A stretch of DNA of 64,000 bases, from positions 1-64,000 of the forward strand of contig CAMDGM010000001.1 of NCBI GenBank assembly GCA_945898015.1. Direction: 5' to 3'. Position 1 is the first letter of the stretch. Every line of letters starts with the position of its first letter. Shown in pieces: positions 22,113 to 30,162 of the stretch. This DNA comes from PVC group bacterium (lineage in GTDB: Bacteria > Verrucomicrobiota > Kiritimatiellia > CAIKKV01). Under the pieces are notes generated by a model. It searched no databases, was not told where the DNA came from, and worked only from the letters and a program-made list of their open reading frames with translations. Made by a program: the position numbers and the translations under genes.

Positions 22113-22837
22113 TCCGGCTTCACCTCGAACCGCTTGTACCGGCTCCGCATCCAACTCACCGCGGCCAGGTCGGAAACCGTCCGGGCCAGCCGCCCCATGT
22201 TCGTGTACTTGCTCACGCCCGCCGCGCGGGCCCGGTGCCGGACCGGCCGCTGCTCGATCCGGGCGCCCCGCATCAGCGCCAGCGCCGGCAGGAACCGGTG
22301 CATGCCCTTCAACTCCATCGGAAGGTCCCGGACCACCCAGGCCTTGAACGCCTTGAGCGAGCAGCCGGTATCCCGGATCCCGTCATGCAGAAAAGCGCGG
22401 CGGACGGCATTGGCGAACCGGCTTCCGATCCGCTTGGACCAGGTGTCCTGCCGGTTCATCCGGTATCCGCAACAGACATCGCAAGAACCCAGCGCCGCCA
22501 CGAGGGCCGGAATGTCGGCCGGATCGTTCTGCCCGTCCGCATCCATCGCCACCACGGCGTCGCCGCAGGCATGGCGGAAGCCGGCGCCCATGGCCGCGCT
22601 CTGGCCGGAATTGGGAATGAGGGTCAGCACGCGAAGCCCCTTCAGCGCCGGAACCAGTCCCAGCAGAACGGCGCGGGTGCGATCGGATGAGCCATCATTG
22701 ACCGCGAGAATTTCAAAGGTGCTCCCCATGCCGGAAAGAACGCCATGCACTTCGCGGAGAACGCCTTCAATGCATTCTTCCTCGTTATAAACGGGGAGCA
22801 CAACCGAAACTCGGATGGATTCGACACGGTCACTCAT
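22103..22837 (-). CDS. Glycosyltransferase family 2 (dolichol-phosphate-mannose-synthase-like)
   Basis: 244-residue GT-A enzyme. SVVLPVYNEEE (about 11-21), NDGSSDRT (47-54) and the metal-binding AMDADGQNDP (97-106) are the canonical GT2 motifs, and GYRMNRQDTWSKRIGSRFAN is the region shared by DPM1/GtrB-like enzymes, which charge a polyprenyl phosphate with a sugar. It lacks the C-terminal double membrane helix of GtrB, so it would be a peripheral membrane enzyme. An AGGAA ribosome site precedes the ATG, and a good promoter lies about 30 bases upstream. It is the first gene of the leftward four-gene operon and would supply the lipid-linked sugar for the later steps. Confidence 0.9.
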   Translation of the reverse strand: MSDRVESIRVSVVLPVYNEEECIEGVLREVHGVLSGMGSTFEILAVNDGSSDRTRAVLLGLVPALKGLRVLTLIPNSGQSAAMGAGFRHACGDAVVAMDADGQNDPADIPALVAALGSCDVCCGYRMNRQDTWSKRIGSRFANAVRRAFLHDGIRDTGCSLKAFKAWVVRDLPMELKGMHRFLPALALMRGARIEQRPVRHRARAAGVSKYTNMGRLARTVSDLAAVSWMRSRYKRFEVKPECG

Positions 22838-22864
22838 CGGCAGATTCCTGGGTTGATGCGGCGG

Positions 22865-22892
22865 ATTATATCAGAAAGGCGGGGCCGCACAA
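22865..22892 (-). promoter_or_regulatory. Promoter of the GT2-GT4 operon
   Basis: Read on the minus strand: TTGTGC (22887-22892), 16-base spacer, and a perfect TATAAT (22865-22870). Initiation near 22858 gives a leader of about 21 bases to the GT2 ATG. Confidence 0.5.
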
Positions 22893-22957
22893 TGCAAACG
22901 AATGCCGTTCAAGTTTGCTTGGCAATGAGTCGGTTTCTGTGAGATGCTTATTCGCTC

Positions 22958-23770
22958 ATGAGCCTATCATTCAATCTGATTACCCTCTGGAAAATTCCCA
23001 TCCGGATCCACATCTCCCTGATCGTGCTGCTGGCGATCGTGGGAATGGCCGCCGGGTCTCTCGGCGGCATGGAGGGGGTCTTCTGGAACATCTCTCTCCT
23101 GGCCGTAGTGTTCGCCAGTATCGCCCTGCATGAGTTGGCGCACTCCCTGGTGGCCGTCCGCAAGGGATGCCGCGTGCGGGAAATCACGCTGATGTTCATC
23201 GGGGGCGCCGCCCAGATGGATGAAATCCCCCGCAAGCCCCTCGACGAAATCCAGGTGGCCATCGCCGGGCCGCTCTTCAGCATTCTGCTCGGCGCCCTGG
23301 CCTGGTTCGGCGGCCCCTGGGTTCCCCTGCCGGCCAACCTGCCGTCCCTCGTGGACCAGCATCCCCTGAATCTGGTTCAGCTCGCGGGCCAGTTCAACTT
23401 CAGCCTGGCGCTCTTCAACCTGCTGCCCGCCTTCCCCATGGATGGCGGCCGGATCTTCCGCGCCCTCATGAGCCGCAAAATCGGATTCCTCCCCGCCACC
23501 TTCGTGGCGTCCCGTCTCGGCCGCGTGGCCGCCATCATCATGGGCATCGTCGGCTTCAGCAAAGGCTGGTGGGGCTTGATGATCATCGCCGTGTTTCTAT
23601 TCCGCGCCGCCGGCCGGGAATTCGATTATGTCCTTCGCCAGGAAATGAAGGATGGCTTTCAAACCCTGAACCACTGGGCCCGGGGCGGGCCGGCCTTCAC
23701 GCCCCCCGTCAAGGACCTCGGCGGCCAGGTCAAGATCAGCCCCCCGCCCTACAAACGCGACCCTTCCTGA
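22958..23770 (+). CDS. Site-2 protease family M50 membrane metallopeptidase
   Basis: 270-residue intramembrane zinc protease of the short SpoIVFB/Rv2869c-like type. The zinc motif HELAH is at 58-62 inside a hydrophobic helix, and the third ligand lies in NLLPAFPMDGGRI (154-166, Asp162). Six hydrophobic segments are visible and there is no PDZ domain or CBS pair. Such proteases cut membrane-bound regulators or remnant signal peptides. The gene stands alone, divergent from the GT2 operon, and ends seven bases before the convergent rsmE stop. Its substrate is not apparent: no anti-sigma factor lies nearby. Confidence 0.92.
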   Translation: MSLSFNLITLWKIPIRIHISLIVLLAIVGMAAGSLGGMEGVFWNISLLAVVFASIALHELAHSLVAVRKGCRVREITLMFIGGAAQMDEIPRKPLDEIQVAIAGPLFSILLGALAWFGGPWVPLPANLPSLVDQHPLNLVQLAGQFNFSLALFNLLPAFPMDGGRIFRALMSRKIGFLPATFVASRLGRVAAIIMGIVGFSKGWWGLMIIAVFLFRAAGREFDYVLRQEMKDGFQTLNHWARGGPAFTPPVKDLGGQVKISPPPYKRDPS

Positions 23771-23777
23771 AGCGGCG

Positions 23778-24509
23778 TCACGCCTGCAAGTCCCGCACCA
23801 GCGCCAGGAGCGCGATGCAGGCCACATCGGTGCGCAAGGCCCCGCCCGCCAACCCCACGGATTGAAAGCCCCGGCTCTCCAGCAACCCCAGCTCAAAGGC
23901 GTTCCAGCCACCCTCCGGACCCACCGCCAGCAACACCCCGGCGGGATCGGGGCTCACCCGGTCCCGCATCCGGGCGGCCGTTCCCGGATGCGCCACAATC
24001 CGGCAGGTGCCCGGCGACCAGTCCGCCAGCTCATCCTCGATGAACGGCCGGAACCGGCGATGAACCGTCACCTGCGGCAGGCGGGTCCCGCCCGCCTGTT
24101 CGCAGCCTTCCAGAAGCTGGGCGCGGATGAAGCCGGGCTCCAGCACATGGGAATCGAAATAAACCCGCTCCACCCGCTCGGCGTTGATCAGCCCCACGCG
24201 GCGAACCCCGAACGAGGCCAGCACCGGCCAAAACCGCTTCATCACCTTCGGCCGCGGCAATGCCAGTAGCAGGTCGAGCAGCGGAGGGTCGGGCGGAAGC
24301 GCGGATTCAAACACACACTCCAGCATCACGGCGGAGTCGGAGACGGAGCGCACGATGCCCGTTCCGGTAGGGCCGTCGATCAACCCCAGGCGCAACTCGG
24401 ACCCGGGCACGGCGCGAAGCACCGTCCGGATATGAACGGCACGCCGATCGGAGAGGACCACCGTGCGATCGGGCGCCCATTCCGCCGGGTCGATCAGGAT
24501 GCGATTCAT
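23778..24509 (-). CDS. rsmE: 16S rRNA m3U1498 methyltransferase
   Basis: SPOUT-class methyltransferase that methylates N3 of U1498 in 16S rRNA (E. coli numbering). The 243-residue length fits. The N-terminal PUA-like part is visible (HIRTVLRAVPGSELRLG), then the knot region: LLLALPRPKVMKRFWPVL, GVRRVGLINAERV, and LAVGPEGGWNAFELGLLE with the S-adenosylmethionine-binding GPEGG. The C-terminal loop reads LAGGALRTDVACIALL, where most family members have LGxRILRxETA, so it is somewhat diverged. The start overlaps the stop of the upstream Gfo/Idh oxidoreductase as ATGA, an odd pairing of a ribosome gene with sugar metabolism. Confidence 0.88.
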   Translation of the reverse strand: MNRILIDPAEWAPDRTVVLSDRRAVHIRTVLRAVPGSELRLGLIDGPTGTGIVRSVSDSAVMLECVFESALPPDPPLLDLLLALPRPKVMKRFWPVLASFGVRRVGLINAERVERVYFDSHVLEPGFIRAQLLEGCEQAGGTRLPQVTVHRRFRPFIEDELADWSPGTCRIVAHPGTAARMRDRVSPDPAGVLLAVGPEGGWNAFELGLLESRGFQSVGLAGGALRTDVACIALLALVRDLQA

Positions 24510-25597
24510 GCCTTTTTCTTGAGGGCCGCCTTCTTCGCCGCCAGCTTGGGCAACGGATTCTGGCGGTGGCATTCTTCCAGGACAAACACCTGGCGCCGCA
24601 CCTGCTCATGCGTGACCACCAGCTTGCCCTTGTTGACAATGGCATTGTAAATGCAATCGTAAAAACCCTTGGAAATGGTCTGGAACACGTCCGGAATCTC
24701 GCAGGTCCAGTTCTCCTCCACCCACGGCAGCACCTCGCTGTTATACGCCCGCTTGTCCGACCAGCTCGGCATCAGCTTCTGCTTCGGGGCCTTGGCCGGG
24801 TCGAAATGACGCCATTTGAGGGATTTGAAATTGCCGGTGATGCCGCCGCACGTGCCGCTGAGGTTGAACATGTCGCCCAGCGGATACGCCAGGTTGCTAC
24901 TCACGGACACCTCAATCGTCGGCGCGTTTTTCCCGTGCAGGACGACCAGGGCAAAATCATCGGCATCGCCAAAGCTGTTGGGTCCCGAAGCCAGCTTGGC
25001 GTACACCTCCAGCGGCCGAGCCCCGAACAGCACCACGGCCATGTCCAGCGGATGCGGGCCCGTGTTGTTGATATTGCCGCCCCACATCTCCTGCCGGGTC
25101 TGCCAGTCCCACCGGCGGGCAAAGCCGCTGTAGGACAAGCGGGCGTTAACGAGCGGCCCGATCACGCCGGACGCCAGGATTTCCTGGATCTTGATGAACG
25201 CGGGCTGGAAGCGGCTGTTCTGGAACGGCGCCAGGATCTTTCGGCTCTCGTCGGCCGCATCCAGCATCTTGTCGAAATCGGAAAGCTTGACCGCGCTGGG
25301 CTTCTCGCACACCGTGTGATACCCGGCCTGAAGGCCCTTGATCGCGGCCTTGGGATGCAGGAAGCTGGGCGTGGCGTTGACGAAAAGATCAAAGCCGCCG
25401 GCCTTGAGCATCTCCTCGTAAGTCTTGTAGACCCGGCAGCCGAATTCGGCCTTGGCCTGCGCCCGGCGCTCGGGCAGAAGATCGGCCACCGCCACGATCT
25501 GGAATTGCTGAGGCACGGTGCGGAGCCACCGCGCATGAATATCATACCCGCTACGACCTTGCCCTGCTATGCCCACCTTGATGATTTTGCCGTCCAT
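24506..25597 (-). CDS. Gfo/Idh/MocA family oxidoreductase
   Basis: About 363 residues, cytoplasmic NAD(P)-dependent sugar or inositol dehydrogenase. The Rossmann fold starts at once (KVGIAGQGRSGYDIHARWL), which is why I place the start at 25597; AAGGG lies upstream. EKPSAVKLSDFD carries the catalytic Lys-Pro of the family, and the C-terminal domain has MWGGNINNTGPHPLDMAV, the position of the usual (D/N)xGxHxxD catalytic motif. A possible promoter (TGTAAA/TCTATA as read on the plus strand, about 25611-25641) lies in the 110-base gap upstream. It is next to a large GH106-like hydrolase and coupled to rsmE. Substrate unknown; probably a sugar released by the neighbouring hydrolase. Confidence 0.88.
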   Translation of the reverse strand: MDGKIIKVGIAGQGRSGYDIHARWLRTVPQQFQIVAVADLLPERRAQAKAEFGCRVYKTYEEMLKAGGFDLFVNATPSFLHPKAAIKGLQAGYHTVCEKPSAVKLSDFDKMLDAADESRKILAPFQNSRFQPAFIKIQEILASGVIGPLVNARLSYSGFARRWDWQTRQEMWGGNINNTGPHPLDMAVVLFGARPLEVYAKLASGPNSFGDADDFALVVLHGKNAPTIEVSVSSNLAYPLGDMFNLSGTCGGITGNFKSLKWRHFDPAKAPKQKLMPSWSDKRAYNSEVLPWVEENWTCEIPDVFQTISKGFYDCIYNAIVNKGKLVVTHEQVRRQVFVLEECHRQNPLPKLAAKKAALKKKA

Positions 25598-25707
25598 GCG
25601 CTGCCCTTTCTCTATAAAATGAATATGGCCGGTACTGTAAACCAACCCCGCCATCCTGTCCATGCCCAGTTGTCGAAAACCCGGCCCCTCCATTCATCTC
25701 ACCGCCC

Positions 25708-28700
25708 TCACCCCATCCGGACCAACCGGCCCGCCCCGATCCACCCCTGCGGCTGGGCCGGATAGACCAGTTGAAGCCGATTCCCCGCCGTGGAGCTGAC
25801 TGTCAGCTCAAACGTGTTCACGCCCGGCGTGAGTCCGGAAAGCGGCCAGCGCCAGGGCGCCCAGGCCCGCGTGCCCTGATCCTGCCCGTTCACCCGCAAG
25901 CCGGCGCTGTCCACAATCTCCTCAAGCTCCAGCGCCCAGTTCCCGCCGGCCAGATCCTTCTCCGTCAAACGTTCGGTCCAGCGATAGACGCCATCGCCCA
26001 TGTAATGCGCCAGGCCCATGTCGAGCCAGCCCCGGGCCGACACCTTGGCCGGCGCCTCGGCAGACACCACCGGCCGCCCCTTCCGGATCCGCACCTCAAA
26101 CGCGCCCTCGATCCACACCGTGCAGAGCAGCCCTTCCATGGCGTTCTTCACGTCGAACCGGAACTCCACCGTATTGAGGCCCTTTCTCACATTCGTCACC
26201 GGGAGGCGCAGCGGCGTGATGTTCGACAACGGAAACACGAGCGGCGTCGAAACCCCGCGCCCGTTGCAAAAGACCCGGAACCGGCCGCGCGCACAACGCG
26301 GATCAAGCACCAGCTCGGCCTTCTTGAGGGCTGTCCGCGATTCGAAGGTGAAACGGTAGCGCAGGTCGGACTCGGCCACCGTGCTCTCCACCGGCATGTC
26401 GCCGCCGAAGTTGCCGAACATCTCGGAGGCGTAATACTCCTTGAACCGCTGCCAGTACGGCTGCGGATACGGCCGCTCCTGCGGAGGGCGGCCCTTGAGC
26501 ACGATGCGGCACCGGTCGAGGCGCAAGGCGTTCGGGCCCGTCCGCTCGAAACCAGCTTGCGCGCCCGCAGCCCGGGAAACCGTGACCCGCGCCGCCGGGG
26601 GCGGAACGGACCCGAGGGCAAACATTCCGCACCCATAGGCGGGCACGCTCCACCGCAAGCCCATTTTCGTCCTCACCCCGTCGCCATCCGCCAGCGCCGG
26701 ATCGGGCTTCCAGGCGGCGTCCCCTTCATCGCCCAGGGTGAAGACCCGCGGCTCCTTGGCGATGTTGACCGCAAACAGCCGCTCGGAGCCGTCTTCGGCC
26801 CGGAACCGGCGCACATAACACTCCTTCGCCTGCGCGCCGCCCACCCGGGCCTGCGCCACCAGGTTCGCCCGGCACCAGGCCAGCGACGGCTCCAGCTCGC
26901 GCCGCACCTCGCCGGCCGGGATCGGCGCCGGCGCAAGCGGGCCGGACTCCTCCACCAGCTTCGCGGGCCCGCCGCCAAACCAGACCACGCGCGTGCCGGA
27001 CGCGGCCGCCTCCTGCAAGCGCCGGAACGCGGCGCCGGTCATGATCCCGCCGGCGGGCACCAGGATCGTCTTGTACGTGCGTGATCCGACGGTCAACCCG
27101 TCAGGCCCCGGGGCCCCCAGGGCGGCATCGGCCGCGTCCAGCGCATGAATGCCCACCTGCGCCTGCAGACTCCTCAGAATCGTGAACCAGTGCGAATGCC
27201 GCCAGCGCTTGAGCGCCGCCTCATCCATCTTCCGCGCCCAGCCCCAGAACGAGGTGATATTGTCGAGCACGGCCACGTCCGCGCTTTCATGCCCGCCATC
27301 CATGACGGCATCGCACTGCTCGAGCCAGGCGTTCACCGCCGCGGTGCCCCGGAACAGAGAGGAGTGCGGGCCGTAATCCGCCGGCGCCTCCAGGTTCGTG
27401 ATGCCGTCCAGGCTGTTCCAGAAGCCGTGCGTATAAAAGCGATCCACCCCCAGCATCTTCTGCCAGGCATAAATCTGACGGGTCTGCCGGGTGGTGATAA
27501 TCCAGTCCCCCAGCGCCTGCGACTCGCTGACGCAATAGCGGCGCCCGGTCTGGCTCTTAAGCGACCCGATGCGCAGGCTGCCAAGATTCAGCGTCGGACA
27601 GCACTCGTCGCCGACGGCGGGGATAATCACGTCGCAGCCCGGGAAGCTCATCGCCTTCATGATCGGCATGCAGGCCGGGAGGCAGGCGGTTTCCTGGATG
27701 GGATCGTCCTCGGGCGAGAAGTGGCCCACCAGATGCAGGTTGTGCGCCTCGCACCAGTTGCGGTAGGGATGGACAAAGCCGGTCATGAACCGGTCCAGGA
27801 TCCAGCGCCGGTAATCGATCCGCGTCCGGACCGCATCGTCATCCAGAGGGTCCCCGAACAGCTGATGAAGCCGGGGATACAGCTCATAGCCAAACCGGGC
27901 ATGGAACGCCTCGAACAGGTCTTTCGTAAAAGGCGTGCTGCCATGGGGCTTGGCTTCGTCGGTGAAAATGCCGGGCACCGTCTTGCCAAAATGCTCGCCC
28001 ACGGCCCGGGCATAAGGCTCGAGCCCCAGCCGCCGGAACACGTCAAAGGTGTCAGGCTGCAGCAGGTCGGGCAGGCTCCCCCACGGCCCATCCTCGCCGG
28101 CAAACACCTCGGTCACGGCCGCCAGCTTGAAACCCGGCGGAATCTCCGGCACCCGCATCGTATACAGCATCCGGACCGCCGCGCCCCGCACACAGGGGAA
28201 AAGCGGCGTTTCGCTGTAATACCAGCGGCTGTCCCAGTCCGTGGCGAACCAGTCGGATCGCACCGGCCCGACGGCGGCGGTCAGATCCCGGGACGGAAGC
28301 CCCGCCTGGAGCGGCGCCAAACCCGCCCAGATGACGCGGCCGCGGCCGATGGACCACAGATCGCCGGGCTTGAGCGCCGCGGGCTTTTCAACCCAATCCA
28401 TGATGCGCGACTTGAGGTCCGGCCGCTCGGCCATCACCAGGCCGCCCGCCGCGCCGCTGGGATAGGGGTCCTCGTCGTAAAGCCAGAGCTTCATGTCCAG
28501 TCGCACGGCCTCCGCCACCAGGGCCTTGATCATGTCGAACCACTCGGCGCTCGCAAAGGGAATCAGGTTGCCCGTCCGCGGATGGGGGGTTAGGGCCTTG
28601 ATGCCCCCGGCCCGGCAGCGGCGCATGAAGTCGATTTTTTCCGACACCGTCGAGGCGTCGCACAGCATCCAGAAGGGCATCAGCCCGCCGGGGACTCGTT

Positions 28701-28713
28701 CACTAGGTGGCAT
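25708..28713 (-). CDS. GH106-like glycoside hydrolase
   Basis: About 1001 residues. The N-terminal barrel begins with LMPFWMLCDASTVSEKIDFM, then CRAGGIKALTPHPRTG and MKLWLYDEDPYPSGAAGG, the layout of alpha-L-rhamnosidase GH106 and its unnamed relatives. PGIFTDEAKPHGSTPF holds a likely catalytic or metal-binding Asp-Glu, and NLHLVGHFSPEDDPIQE another acidic cluster. The C-terminal 350 residues are beta-sandwich modules (NTVEFRFDVKNAMEG, WALELEEIVDSAGLRVNG) as in that group. I see no signal peptide; a start at 28713 is supported by AAGGA seven bases upstream. The downstream Gfo/Idh gene is 110 bases away. Rhamnosidase is a guess; related proteins cleave other deoxy- or uronic sugars. Confidence 0.75.
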   Translation of the reverse strand: MPPSERVPGGLMPFWMLCDASTVSEKIDFMRRCRAGGIKALTPHPRTGNLIPFASAEWFDMIKALVAEAVRLDMKLWLYDEDPYPSGAAGGLVMAERPDLKSRIMDWVEKPAALKPGDLWSIGRGRVIWAGLAPLQAGLPSRDLTAAVGPVRSDWFATDWDSRWYYSETPLFPCVRGAAVRMLYTMRVPEIPPGFKLAAVTEVFAGEDGPWGSLPDLLQPDTFDVFRRLGLEPYARAVGEHFGKTVPGIFTDEAKPHGSTPFTKDLFEAFHARFGYELYPRLHQLFGDPLDDDAVRTRIDYRRWILDRFMTGFVHPYRNWCEAHNLHLVGHFSPEDDPIQETACLPACMPIMKAMSFPGCDVIIPAVGDECCPTLNLGSLRIGSLKSQTGRRYCVSESQALGDWIITTRQTRQIYAWQKMLGVDRFYTHGFWNSLDGITNLEAPADYGPHSSLFRGTAAVNAWLEQCDAVMDGGHESADVAVLDNITSFWGWARKMDEAALKRWRHSHWFTILRSLQAQVGIHALDAADAALGAPGPDGLTVGSRTYKTILVPAGGIMTGAAFRRLQEAAASGTRVVWFGGGPAKLVEESGPLAPAPIPAGEVRRELEPSLAWCRANLVAQARVGGAQAKECYVRRFRAEDGSERLFAVNIAKEPRVFTLGDEGDAAWKPDPALADGDGVRTKMGLRWSVPAYGCGMFALGSVPPPAARVTVSRAAGAQAGFERTGPNALRLDRCRIVLKGRPPQERPYPQPYWQRFKEYYASEMFGNFGGDMPVESTVAESDLRYRFTFESRTALKKAELVLDPRCARGRFRVFCNGRGVSTPLVFPLSNITPLRLPVTNVRKGLNTVEFRFDVKNAMEGLLCTVWIEGAFEVRIRKGRPVVSAEAPAKVSARGWLDMGLAHYMGDGVYRWTERLTEKDLAGGNWALELEEIVDSAGLRVNGQDQGTRAWAPWRWPLSGLTPGVNTFELTVSSTAGNRLQLVYPAQPQGWIGAGRLVRMG

Positions 28714-28767
28714 GTTAATTCCTTCACTCAGTCCGGGAAGCCTAGCGCAGCACAGAATCGGACGCAA

Positions 28768-28872
28768 TCAATGATTCACCCGTTCTGCACCCGGGCGGCG
28801 CGTGATCCGGCGATGGACCACCTTCCCGTTAACGAATAGCACCAGCGGCGGGCGGGTTTCAAACGCGATCAT
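28768..28872 (-). pseudogene. Possible relic of a small protein gene
   Basis: A 34-codon frame ending in TGA, open for about 20 more codons upstream of its only ATG. The composition (PPLVLFVNGKVVHRR) is protein-like, with a hydrophobic strand followed by a basic tail, but no start signal is visible. It could be the tail of a decayed gene. Very uncertain. Confidence 0.15.
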
Positions 28873-28999
28873 CCGCGCCCGGAGCGCGGCCCGTGAACCC
28901 GGGCCCGCAGCAGATGGGGCCTCGCTGTCAACAGGGCCTTTTTAAGCGGATCGGGTTTTGTCCAAAAGCCGTCCGCGCCCCTTCCACACCTTTTCGCAC

Positions 29000-29027
29000 T
29001 TGCATTTCACCCGCCTGCGTGCAGAAT
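29000..29027 (+). promoter_or_regulatory. Proposed promoter of the rightward oxidoreductase cluster
   Basis: TTGCAT (29000-29005), 16-base spacer, CAGAAT (29022-29027). Initiation near 29034 gives a leader of about 33 bases to the ATG at 29068. By-eye match. Confidence 0.4.
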
Positions 29028-29067
29028 GCCGGTTTTCAGTCACGGACAGTCAACCCACGGAGCGGCC

Positions 29068-30111
29068 ATGAGCGAAAAGAAATTACGGTTGGGCTTTATC
29101 GGCGCGGGCGGCATTGCCCAGGCCCAGATGAAAATCGTCAAGGCCTATCCGGATGTGGAGCTGGTCGCGGCCTGCGACATCAACGACCCGAGCCTGGCCA
29201 AGGCCAAGGCCGACTACGGCTTCCCCGCCGTCTACACCGACTGGAAAGAGATGCTCCGCCGGGAATCCTTTGACGCCGTCAGCGTCTGCACGCCCAACGG
29301 CGGCCATTGCGCCCACACCGTCGGCGCGCTCCAGGCCGGCGCCCACGTGCTGGTCGAAAAACCGCTGGCCATGAACGCCAAGGAGGGCGAGGCCATGCTC
29401 GCCGCCGCAAAAAAAGCCAAACGCAAACTGGTCATCGGCTTCCAGTGGCGCTTCGAGCCCAAGGCCCAATTCATCCGCAAGATGAGCGAGGCCGGCCAGT
29501 TCGGCAACATCCTGTTCGGCCGCTGCAAAGCCCTCCGCCGCCGCGGCATCCCCAACTGGGGCGTCTTCGGCCGCAAGGATCTGCAAGGTGGCGGACCGCT
29601 TATCGACATTGGCGTCCACATCATGGAAGTCACCCATTACGTGATGGGCTCGCCCAAGCCCGTGTCCGCCAGCGGCCAGATCTTCCAGTACCTCGGCAAC
29701 AAGAAGAGCGACGTAGCCAGCATGTGGCCCAACTGGGACCACAAGACCTACACCGTCGAGGATCTGGCCGTGGGCCAGATCCGCTTCGAGAACGGCGCCG
29801 TGATGCACGTGGAATCCTCGTTCGCCGCCCACTGCAAAGATGAATTCAACTTCAGCATCATGGGGGAAAAGGGCGGCGCCGACTTCGACCCCATCTCCAT
29901 CCATACGGATGAAAACGGTTACATGGTGGACAAGTCGCCCGCGTTCATCCCCAGCCAGGACTGCTTTGCCCGCAAGCTGCGCCTGTTCGTGGACACGGCC
30001 CTCTACGGAAAGCCCACCGAAGCGCCAGGCGAAGCCGGCCTCATGATCCAGAAGATGCTCGACGGCATCTACGAATCGGCCGCCAAGGGCCGCGAAGTGC
30101 CCATCCGCTGA
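29068..30111 (+). CDS. Gfo/Idh/MocA family oxidoreductase
   Basis: 347 residues, cytoplasmic. LRLGFIGAGGIAQAQMKIV is the NAD(P)-binding Rossmann start; AACDINDPSLAKAKADYG ends the second strand with the acidic residue that often favours NAD. VLVEKPLAMNAKEGE contains the catalytic Lys-Pro, and GGGPLIDIGVHIMEVTHYVMG is the GxxxDxGxHxxD catalytic block, here fully kept. GGAG lies five bases from the ATG. It is the first of four co-directional genes with a URO-D-like protein, a second divergent oxidoreductase and a class III aminotransferase. It probably oxidises or reduces a sugar or cyclitol; the keto product could feed the aminotransferase. Confidence 0.92.
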   Translation: MSEKKLRLGFIGAGGIAQAQMKIVKAYPDVELVAACDINDPSLAKAKADYGFPAVYTDWKEMLRRESFDAVSVCTPNGGHCAHTVGALQAGAHVLVEKPLAMNAKEGEAMLAAAKKAKRKLVIGFQWRFEPKAQFIRKMSEAGQFGNILFGRCKALRRRGIPNWGVFGRKDLQGGGPLIDIGVHIMEVTHYVMGSPKPVSASGQIFQYLGNKKSDVASMWPNWDHKTYTVEDLAVGQIRFENGAVMHVESSFAAHCKDEFNFSIMGEKGGADFDPISIHTDENGYMVDKSPAFIPSQDCFARKLRLFVDTALYGKPTEAPGEAGLMIQKMLDGIYESAAKGREVPIR

Positions 30112-30162
30112 GGCGGGCCTGCCCCCAACCCCGCCAGCCGGCGAAACCGAAGGAAAACCGAT

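Larger units (their letters stand above)
28714..29067. other. Divergent intergenic region between sugar operons
   Basis: 354 bases with no convincing gene. It holds the ribosome site of the leftward hydrolase, a proposed rightward promoter at 29000-29027, and a run TTTTTAAGC near 28940. A short minus-strand frame at 28768-28872 reads like protein (MIAFETRPPLVLFVNG, KVVHRRITRRPG) but lacks a ribosome site and is probably a relic or chance. No strong inverted repeat or terminator was seen. Confidence 0.5.
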
